A stretch of DNA of 22,643 nt, taken from the NCBI GenBank assembly GCA_943704425.1, contig CALSCP010001404.1:9985-32627 (forward strand), written 5' to 3'. Source of the DNA: Ministeria vibrans ATCC 50519. Its lineage: Eukaryota > Opisthokonta > Filasterea. The position numbers and the translations under genes were made by a program. The notes under the pieces were generated by a model. That model had not been told where the DNA came from. It did not search any database and was given only the letters and a program-made list of their open reading frames with translations. Shown piece by piece: positions 15,929-22,643 of the stretch (within the stretch, counting starts at the first letter, position 1; the number at the start of each line of letters is the position of its first letter).

Positions 15929-18318
15929 GAAAATCAAAACAATCACATTAAAAATGAATTAATAGCATTAATGACTTATAAGAATTAAGATTTAAGATAA
16001 AAATTACTCGCTCGCTCGTCTACTGATGGACGCGTCAACGCAAACGGATACACGGCTGCTGGCCGATCTGGTTGCATTGGCGTTTGGCCGCAATGATGCC
16101 GCTGTGAACTCGCTTGCCGAATCCGACCGCATCTTCGTTGCAGCCCTCCGCACACGCCTCCCGTCCAACCCTGTTGAGGCCGCAGTGGGTGTGGAGGGCC
16201 TCAGTGCGCCCACAACGGGCACTGGCGCTCCAACTTGTTTTGTTGAGAAAATCGACATTGATTCTTCTGCTGTTGCGACTCCCGCTGACATCGCAATCGC
16301 CGCCGCTCCTGCCCCGACACTGGGCGCAACATTGCGCATGTCGTCGTCGCCGTCTCTCAGTGCGACGCCTGTGTCGTCTGCCCCCCGCAAGAAGGTGTCT
16401 TCGCCGCCCTGCGCCCCCTCCAAACTGACTCACGGCGGTGTTGAGGCTGCGCTCGCCGCTCCCGTCACTGTTCGCCCCAAAGACCTCGAACGCCCCATCG
16501 GACACCGTCTGCAGCAGTTTGTCGAAGCGGCCACGTCGCCCGCGCGGGACGGCAGTGCCTCGACGGGCGTCCACGAACACACCGACGGCACAGTCGACAA
16601 CAAAGAGGGCGACTCTTCCTTCCCGCCTCCAATGCGCTCGTCCATCTCCATCGAGTCGGGTCTTGTTGCCCGTCACATCCAGGACGCCGAAGAGCGTCTC
16701 CGAGCGCCCACCAGTCCCACCAGCGACGAATCATTCTCACTGTCAAGCATCAGCTTAGCCGCAACGGCATCCGCCGCATCGACACTACCTCACTCCCACA
16801 GCAAATCCAAATCACGTCGCCCCAAGTCGCTGGTTCATCCTCGCACACACGCGCTGAAAAGTAGCTATCCTGCGCCCAGAAAGAGCGCAGGTGCCGCTGT
16901 GTCGCAACGGTCCGACTCGGAGTCGTCGACGCGCGATTTAGCCAATCACATTGCGGATCTTGCCATGACGGGTCGTCGACGCGCCAACAGCGACCCCTGT
17001 CTGACCATGTCGATGTCGCTGCTTGACATTGACTCTGTGCAGTCGGATGCACAAGGGGACGATGAGGAGTCCGATGACGAGACGGTGGGCGACACCAATG
17101 CAAACACCAACACCAACGACAACAACACCGACACTGACGGTGCGACCACCACCACTACCGCCAACGCAACAAATGTGACGACCAACACCACATATAGTCG
17201 CCATTCTACGTCACACCGCCACCACCACGTCAACTACCCCCGCAAGGGCCACCATGCAGCATCGACCCCACGCCCCTCACCGCACCACAACACGTCCAAA
17301 GTGCACCACCATCGCTACCGTGTCCTCTACGGCTCGTCGCACCTCTACGGACCGTCGGTTGGCTCACGTCTCTACCAACGATCAAGCGCGCCCGTCACCA
17401 CCCGTCAATCGCCCATGCCAAGCGTATCCGACGATGCCTTCCAGCGCTTCAGTCAACAGATGCTTGCGGCACTCATGTTGCCCGTTTCACAACGTCACCC
17501 GGCACTGCGTCGCCGTGTCAGCGACCCCACTCTTTTTGATAGCGTTGTTGCCATGCGCGAGACGGCGGCGCGACAAGGCAAAACGACAAGCCATAATGAG
17601 GCGAGCAGTGAGCATGGGGACGAGTATGACGAGGAGGAGGGGGAGTATACCTCAGACGAGGAAGGGGACACGGGCGATGACACTGACGAAGTGGGCGAAC
17701 TGGACCATTTGCGGAGCCTGGGCAGTTTTGCACGAGTGCGCGAATTGCGTGACGCACTGGAGATTGAGGGACGGTTTCGACGGCCCGACGACGAGGAAGG
17801 CAATGAGAAGGAGGGGAGGGAAGAAGAGGAAGAAGAAGGGGAGGAGGAGGAGGGGGAGGAAGGGGTGGCGGGCAAGACGAAGCAGAGCATGAAGCGAGCA
17901 GACGAGTCTGATATGAGTCTGCAGATCCGTCGACGTGCGTCGTTCCTGTCGGGTGACGTCGGTGACGACGCAACTGCCGACGACATGTACATTGGAGGTA
18001 CAGAGGAGGGCGCGCGCAGCATCCCGATGGGACCGTCGCTACGTCAGACTCTCAAGGCTCTCGTGAAGATTTTGCATCCGAGCGAAGTGTGTCGTATGAT
18101 CGTGGAGCTTGCCGACGAACGAGTCGGATCGGGTCCACTGAGCGAGCTGCGCCATTGCCTGGCGCTTGTGGCGAGTCGAGAGAACACCGAGAACATGGCG
18201 GTGTTTGTGGTGGATGTGAGACAGCCCAAAGAGGAGGCGGAGACGAAGACGACAACGGAGGGTGACGAAGTGGTGGATGGAGGCGTGCCGACGACGTTGC
18301 TTGCCCCACCCGCGTCTT

Positions 18319-18350
18319 TGGGTGCGTCGTCGGTTGGGTGCGTCGTCGGT
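18319..18350 (+). repeat. Exact 16-bp tandem duplication inside the Slingshot-like gene
   Basis: TGGGTGCGTCGTCGGT occurs at 18319-18334 and is repeated immediately at 18335-18350. Sixteen is 3n+1, so the second copy shifts the frame. Copy 1 read in the upstream frame and copy 2 read in the downstream frame encode the same peptide, LGASSV, which shows where the frames rejoin. Confidence 0.95.
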
Positions 18351-19509
18351 GGTGACACTGGGAGTCGTACTGCCCATTAGCAAGAAGATGGATGTCAAGC
18401 TGTTGGGCAACGGGACGTTTGCGTTGGAATATGCGAATCGTGAGTACATCTTCAAGACAAGCTCAGTGCGGTCCATGTGGTCGACGGTGGCAGCACTTCG
18501 AGATGGGGTGAGTGTTGCGCAACGCATGGGAAGCGGTGGTGGAGGAGCGCCGTTGACCGACACGAAATGGCTTGCGCCCTACCAGACTTTGTGTCAGGCG
18601 AGCAAATCGAAGAACCGCACAAGCTTTGGCATTGACCTGCTTGCATTTGGTGGGGCGATTGAGTCGAGCATGGCGGCACGGCAGGCACTTGCGGGTGGCA
18701 GTGCGGCAGCGGGCGAGGAGGTGCCCGAGGGACTGCCGCCGAAGGGTGCGGTTGCGCTGCAGCTGCGCGAAGTGATGCGGTCGGTGGATCTAGACAATGT
18801 GACGAGCAAGCAGGTGCGCGAGTCGCTTGAGACTCACTTTGGTGTGCGATTGTCGCACTTTAAGCGCTTCATCGATGAGGAGATGATGACGGTGCTGGGC
18901 CAGATGGACGCGTCGTCGCAGATTTTTGACTTTTTGTACCTGGGGAGCGAGTGGAATGCAAGCAACAAGGCAGAGCTGGACCGCAATGGGGTGCGTGCAG
19001 TGCTCAACATGGCCATTGAGATTCTTGAATTCTATCCGGACGACTACGAGTACCTACACGTGAACATCCACGACGAGCCGAGCGAGGACATTCTGCGGCA
19101 CCTCGACAGTACGTATCGCTTCATCAAGGGCGCACGCGAGCGTCAGATGAACGTATTTGTGCACTGTAAGATGGGTGTGTCGCGCAGTGCGACGGCCGTC
19201 ATTGCGTTTGCCATGAAGGAGTTTGGGTGGTCGTTGGACGAGGCACTGGCGCATGCGAAGAGGCGGCGTGCCATTGTGCACCCCAATCGGGGGTTTATGC
19301 AGCAGCTGCGCGAGTACGAAGGGATTCTGCGCGCCGCCCGCAACTACGAGGTGTTTGCGAGTGGCGGGGCGGTGCGCCTGGATGCGGGCGCTGCCGTCGC
19401 GACGGCCGCTGTGATTGCTCTCAACCAGCCGGGATCGCCGCGTATTCGCAAGAAGACGGCGGCGAAGAAGAAGGAGGAGAAGAGTGACGGGGGAGGGACA
19501 GCTGTGGTG

Positions 19510-19671
19510 AGGGATGAGAGTCTGGAGACAGAGAAGGATAAGCGGGGGGAGGAAGAGAACGCGAAGAGTGGTGGAGGGGCGGCAGCGGTAAGGGATGAGA
19601 GTCAGGAGACGGAGAAGGATAAGCGGGAGGAGGAAGAGAACGCGAAGAGTGGTGGAGGAGCGGTAGCGGTG
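19510..19671 (+). repeat. 81-bp (27-aa) coding repeats in the Slingshot-like tail
   Basis: Two imperfect in-frame copies carry the pattern VRDES-x-ETEKDKR, then EEENAKSGGG. They start near 19510 and 19591. The encoded segment is highly charged and probably unstructured. Confidence 0.85.
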
Positions 19672-19746
19672 CAGACGGAGAAGAGGGAAAGTGAAGGAGG
19701 GGGGGAGAGTCAAGAGACAAAGGAAAGGACCGTATCAAAGGAGGCG

Positions 19747-19897
19747 GAGAAGGAGAGCGAGGGAAGGATGGAAGAGGAGGAGAGGAAGAGTTGAAGAACA
19801 AAAGACACGCGACGGACACTACGAGAAGGAGAGCGAGGGAATGATGGAAGAGAAGGAGAAGAAGAGTTGAAGAACAAAGACACGCGACGGACACTAC
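19747..19897 (+). repeat. Tandem duplication of about 76 bp covering the stop codon of the Slingshot-like gene
   Basis: Copy 1 (19747-19822) holds the last 15 codons, the TGA (19792-19794) and the start of the 3' UTR. Copy 2 (19823-19897) repeats it with a few changes, including its own TGA at 19867-19869. Shared landmarks are GAGAAGGAGAGCGAGGGAA and ACACGCGACGGACACTAC. Confidence 0.9.
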
Positions 19898-19935
19898 AAC
19901 TGTACAATAGAAAGCTTTCGCGTCTCTCTTGCTTA

Positions 19936-19941
19936 TTTATT
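19936..19941 (-). terminator. AATAAA downstream of the small basic protein gene
   Basis: Minus-strand AATAAA 75 bases after the TAA stop at 20018-20016. It lies in the 120-bp gap between the duplicated end of the Slingshot-like gene and this convergent gene. Confidence 0.4.
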
Positions 19942-20015
19942 CAGAAGAAGATCGATCTCCCTTTTATTGATGATTACGTGCAAAGGGGTTGGTTTGGTTT
20001 GGCGTGTGCGTGTGT

Positions 20016-20785
20016 TTAGAGAGACGGAGGGGCGCCCAAGACTGTTCCACCGCCAACACGCACGGCGCCTTCCATGGCCGCTGCGAGCTCAGCACCAGCG
20101 TCCGCCATGGCTGCAGCAGACTGTTCGGCTTCGGTGAGACGTGGGGTGCGTGTAGTAGCTGTCATGGGTGTGGGCATGTCGGGGAACATGCCTGCCGCCT
20201 GCGCGCGTCGCAGCGACTTGAGCATCTTGCGCTTTGCCTTGCCTGACGCGGCGATAGGCGCGGCCGGGTTGCTCCTGTTAGGATGGGAAGAAGAGAGAGA
20301 GAAGAAGAAGAAGCGGACGGGTGAGAGGGGGGTGGGTGGGTGGGTTGGGTGCAGCAGTGTTGTGGTACCTTCTGGTCCGTTGAGCAGCCTTGACAATTCC
20401 ACCGGACTGAAAAGTGAAGAGAAAAATGGAAAATGAGAAAGTCGTTTGGTCGTTGCAAGGCACACAGCGTAAGCGGACACACGTCAAAGGTGCATGGCGG
20501 CGAGACCGGCACAGCAGACAAGGGGGAATCCCTTCCACGTGGATTTTTTTGGCGACGCAATTGGTCAAGGTGAGGAGGAAGGAGAAGAGAGGCGGCAGGC
20601 GTCCACGGGTTGATGCATACCTGTGTCTGGAGAGCGTCGGAGAGTCCGGCGTTGATGGAGAGCACGAGGTCTTCGTGGGAGATGCGCTTTTCGCGACGCG
20701 GTCCCTTCTTCTTCGCCAGACGAAGCTGTCGGCGGTGCTTGGCGTCGATTTTCTTTCCTCTGTTGTGTTCGCTGCCGTTGACCAT
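20016..20785 (-). CDS. Small basic protein, probably nuclear or nucleolar; family not recognised
   Basis: Three exons (20785-20621, 20406-20369, 20274-20016) join in frame to 153 aa. Introns are GTATGC...TTTTCAG and GTACCA...TAACAG. The first 35 residues are strongly basic (KKIDAKHRRQLRLAKKKGPRR), followed by a short helix (HEDLVLSINAGLSDALQ). A second basic block, KAKRKMLKSLRRAQ, precedes a Pro/Thr segment and an Ala-rich helix. The composition resembles ribosome-biogenesis or RNA-binding accessory proteins, but I do not recognise a family and infer only likely nuclear localisation. The 38-nt middle exon rests on frame continuity and good acceptor and donor sites. Confidence 0.7.
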
Positions 20786-21100
20786 GTTGGGGGGTAGGTG
20801 GTGAAGGAAGGTGAATAAAGAATTTGTATTTTGTGAAATGAAATTAATTTAAAAGTTAAAAGTCAATGTCCAATTTCCAAAGTGAAGCGAACTCATTTCG
20901 ACTAACAATTGATATTCAAGTCTTCTGTCTTCGCACATCTTGAGTTTAGATATTTTTGTTGTTGTCTTTCACTGCCACCTGCCAGTCTTGTAGCACCATG
21001 CTGATTCAGCCGGCTGCAAGAATAATCCATCGTCCGATCGCTTTGGGGATTCGCTTCTACGCCAACCTGTACGGAAGCAAAGCACTCCATCTGCACCGCC
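20786..21100. promoter_or_regulatory. Divergent intergenic region, basic protein / small TM protein
   Basis: 315 bp between two head-to-head starts. AT-rich near 20815-20890, with AAAAGTCAA at 20858-20866. An upstream ATG at 20998 opens a 50-codon frame ending at 21147 that overlaps the next CDS in another frame. It could be an upstream ORF; its Arg-rich sequence (MLIQPAARIIHRPIALGIRF) looks like a mitochondrial presequence, but no splice joins it to the TM protein. Confidence 0.35.
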
Positions 21101-21382
21101 ATGCCTCTGTCTTTGGCGCACACCTCTCGTGGCCGGCGTCGGGCTGACCCGCTTGCTCGTAGGAGGCAGCAGCAGGCGCAGCGGCAGTACAACCGCGGCC
21201 TCAACACCAACCTGGGCGTTGCGCTCGCCTGTGCCGTCCTGGTCGGCGCCACCGCCTTTGTACGGCCGCCACACGCCCCGCCGCCGACCGCCCCACTGCT
21301 AACACGGCTGTTTGTTGTCTAGGTATATGTCACGACGCCATTTGACAAGGGAAAGACGGTCGACAAGAAGCCAGTCGAATAA
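21101..21382 (+). CDS. Small single-pass membrane protein, possibly mitochondrial
   Basis: Two exons (21101-21259, 21323-21382), intron GTACGG...GTCTAG of 63 nt, 72 aa. The ATG context GCCATG is good. A basic, Gln-rich N-terminus (RGRRRADPLARRRQQQAQRQ) leads to one hydrophobic helix, LGVALACAVLVGATAFVYV (about residues 37-55), and a short charged tail ending KKPVE. Size and layout resemble small inner-membrane factors such as cytochrome c oxidase assembly factor 3, but no diagnostic motif is seen, so this is only a suggestion. The stop codon lies inside AATAAA. The P4H start follows after only 46 bp. Confidence 0.6.
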
Positions 21383-21383
21383 A
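21378..21383 (+). terminator. AATAAA containing the stop codon of the small TM protein
   Basis: The reading frame ends GAA-TAA followed by A, so AATAAA spans 21378-21383 and contains the stop (21380-21382). The next coding start is at 21429, leaving room only for a very short 3' UTR unless transcripts overlap. Confidence 0.4.
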
Positions 21384-21428
21384 CTCATTATTATTAGTAT
21401 TATTGTTGTAAATACGACAGTGCGCAGG

Positions 21429-22643
21429 ATGCAGTCAGGCGACATGTACAAGGCGCTGCCACAGGGCTCGGAGGATCCCCTGGTGGACGTCGAGGCGTGG
21501 CGCGAGTCGTCTCAGTTCCGCGTTGAGCTGCTGGAGAACGGGCGCGGCCTTCTGGTGCACCACCTTCTTCTGGACGAAGAGTGTGCACGTATTGTGTGCG
21601 CCAGTGAGCGCTTAGGGTACGCGGGAGGGCCCAAGCGAAGTCTTTGTTGATCGACCGTGATGGTTCATCATCATTGCGAAAACCCACTATGCCACCCCAT
21701 ACGGCCATTGTGGCGCCATTGCGGCTCTCCTTTCACCTTTGCATTGCGTGATGCAATGCATGGCGACTGGTGGACGTTGTGCTAAGGAAGAAATTCCATG
21801 TTTGGTCGAGCATTTAGTTTGATGATGATGTGTTGTGCGGTGTCTGCTGCGACGCATACGCTCAAACCCTCGGCCTCGTACGTTCACGTAGGTATGCCAG
21901 CCTTGAAGGGTTGTATGATCCACGCTACCGCGACAACGACCGCGTCCTCGTGCGCTCTGAGGCGATTGCCGAAAAGTTGTATGAACGTGTTCGACCCATC
22001 CTGCTTGAACAGAAGAAACTTGTGTCGCGCGTGCCGGCCGAGTTTGAACTTGTGGGTGTCAACGAGGGACTGCGTCTATGCCGCTACACGCACGAGGCGG
22101 GCCACTTCAGCCCCCACTGCGACGGAGCATTTACCCGCAACGACCGTGAGCGCTCCTTCTTCACCATCAACATTTACCTCACAGACGACTTTGTCGCAGG
22201 TACCCCGTTGATTGGGCTTTTTCATATTGCGTAGTGTGTATGTTTATGTGTGTGTTTGTGGTGTGTGTGTTTGTGGTGTGTGTCTTTGTTGTGTGTGTCT
22301 TTGTGGTGTGTGTCTTTGTGGTGTGTGTCTTTGTGGTGTGTGTGTTTGTGGTGTGTGTCTTTGTGGTGTGTGTCTTTGTGGTGTGTGTGTTTGTGGTGTG
22401 TGTCTTTGTGGTGTGTGTCTTTGTGGTGTGTGTCTTTGTGGTGTGTGTGTTTGTGGTGTGTGTCTTTGTGGTGTGTGTTTTTGTGGTGTGTGTCTTTGTG
22501 GTGTGTGTCTTTGTGGTGTGTGTCTTTGTGGTGTTGTCTTTGTGGTGTGTGTCTTTGTGGTGTGTGTCTTTGTGGTGTGTGTCTTTGTGGTGTGTGTCTT
22601 TGTGGTGTGTGTCTTTGTGGTGTGTGTCTTTGTGGTGTGTGTC
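21429..22643 (+). CDS. Prolyl-4-hydroxylase-like 2OG-Fe(II) oxygenase, 5' part
   Basis: Exon 1 is 21429-21616 and exon 2 is 21892-22199 (intron 21617-21891, GTACGC...CACGTAG). A second intron opens at 22200 (GTACCC) and runs past the window end, so the C-terminus is missing. The 165 visible residues include LLLDEECARIVCASERLGY and YRDNDRVLV. They then show LRLCRYTHEAGHFSPHCDG with the iron-binding H138-x-D140, and ERSFFTINIYLTDDFVAG, which leads to the family's G-G-x-T-x-F. The second iron His and the 2-oxoglutarate Arg should lie beyond the window. Such enzymes hydroxylate prolyl or other side chains using Fe(II) and 2-oxoglutarate. No signal peptide is visible, so a cytosolic or nuclear form is likely; the substrate is unknown. 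The in-frame stop at 22232-22234 is inside the intron. Confidence 0.85.
22235..22643 (+). repeat. 15-bp minisatellite in the P4H-like gene's second intron
   Basis: The unit GTGTGTGTCTTTGTG (or with G or T in place of the C) is repeated more than 25 times to the end of the window. One shortened unit breaks the phase near 22530. The plus strand is almost free of A throughout. The full length is unknown because the window ends inside it. Confidence 0.92.

Larger units (their letters stand above)
16026..19794 (+). pseudogene. Slingshot-like (cofilin) phosphatase gene with a frame-breaking 16-bp duplication
   Basis: Two overlapping frames: 16026-18380 (784 aa) and a frame open from before 18262 to 19794. 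Counting one duplicate copy out, the continuous product would be 1250 aa. Its first about 660 residues are disordered, with three RRR-x-S sites. A Slingshot N-terminal domain (about 666-853) includes LKALVKILHPSEV, TLGVVLPIS and SSVRSMWSTV. A DEK-C domain (about 909-954) has NVTSKQVRESLE and FIDEEMMTVLGQMD. The dual-specificity phosphatase domain (about 960-1100) has LYLGSEWNAS, candidate general acid D1011, and HCKMGVSRSA with catalytic C1042. Family members dephosphorylate cofilin to activate actin turnover. The tail is charged, with 27-aa repeats. As written, the first frame stops before the catalytic part. A downstream ATG at 18388 could start a shorter protein. It may be an error, an allele or a true break. 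Confidence 0.85.

Noticed and set aside
16430-18022. Several 60-210-codon antisense or out-of-frame frames across the Slingshot-like gene
   Set aside because: They are low-complexity shadows (Ser/Pro/Arg-rich) of a coding strand rich in GC and repeats, with no domains or splice support.
18322-18380. Small introns (43 nt) that could explain the Slingshot frame change
   Set aside because: 18322-18364 and 18338-18380 are GT-AG and frame-compatible, but both are shorter than any supported intron here (minimum 54 nt) and lack a pyrimidine tract. They would also remove conserved residues. The exact 16-bp duplication is simpler. Not fully excluded without transcripts.
20998-21147. 50-codon frame resembling a mitochondrial presequence
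   Set aside because: It overlaps the start of the small TM protein in another frame and no splice joins them, so it is not annotated as a gene; it is noted only as a possible upstream ORF.
21740-21760. 8-bp inverted repeat with a 5-base loop (TGCATTGC / GCAATGCA)
   Set aside because: It lies within the P4H-like intron and has no flanking signals of a tRNA, snRNA or mobile element. Such short hairpins are common by chance.
22235-22643. Regular repeats that might suggest a CRISPR array or a telomere
   Set aside because: There are no unique spacers between units. The 15-bp unit is not a plain telomeric repeat and it begins inside an intron of a protein gene.

Overview
This window looks like nuclear DNA of a unicellular eukaryote with a compact, microsatellite-rich genome. 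Genes are split by short spliceosomal introns (mostly about 50-150 nt), intergenic gaps are small (46-390 bp), and the proteins are typically eukaryotic: a cohesin regulator, an SH3-PX-BAR sorting nexin, a Slingshot-type phosphatase, an ankyrin-SOCS protein and a peroxisome-targeted Nudix enzyme. No operons, Shine-Dalgarno sites, tRNA, rRNA, CRISPR or transposon genes were seen. Slingshot and SOCS-box proteins hint at an amorphean lineage (a holozoan, amoebozoan or relative), but the sequence alone cannot place it.

Layout. 1-632 (+): 3' end of an ankyrin-repeat/SOCS-box gene. 1649-690 (-): PAP2 lipid phosphatase, convergent with it. 1814-2260 (+): small polytopic membrane protein, divergent from PAP2. 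2653-5092 (+): ten-exon sorting nexin of the SNX9/18/33 type. 11232-5164 (-): 18-exon PDS5 cohesin regulator (1261 aa when spliced), tail-to-tail with the sorting nexin. 11468-12619 (+): NADH pyrophosphatase ending in SKL, head-to-head with PDS5. 12830-15928 (+): intronless 1032-aa low-complexity protein with one doublecortin-like segment. 16026-19794 (+): Slingshot-like phosphatase with a long disordered N-terminus. Its frame is broken by an exact 16-bp tandem duplication at 18319-18350. 20785-20016 (-): small basic protein. 21101-21382 (+): small single-pass membrane protein. 21429-window end (+): prolyl-4-hydroxylase-like 2OG-Fe(II) oxygenase, cut by the window edge inside a repeat-filled intron.

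How the genes relate. There is no obvious pathway cluster. The sorting nexin and the Slingshot-like phosphatase are membrane/actin-remodelling families, and the doublecortin-like protein may be cytoskeletal. PDS5 acts on chromatin, and PAP2, Nudix and P4H are housekeeping enzymes. Gene starts are paired head-to-head three times (PAP2/membrane protein, PDS5/Nudix, basic protein/small TM protein), which suggests shared bidirectional promoters.

The most interesting signals are four. First, the frame-breaking 16-bp duplication in the Slingshot gene. Second, a sharp difference in 5' splice sites: PDS5 introns mostly start GTAA (11 of 17), while introns of every other gene here never do and mostly start GTAC. 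Third, a GC-AG intron inside the SH3 domain. Fourth, an ankyrin protein with a good elongin-binding BC box. All long simple repeats lie inside introns. Exon models were assembled by hand from reading-frame continuity and family similarity, without transcript data.
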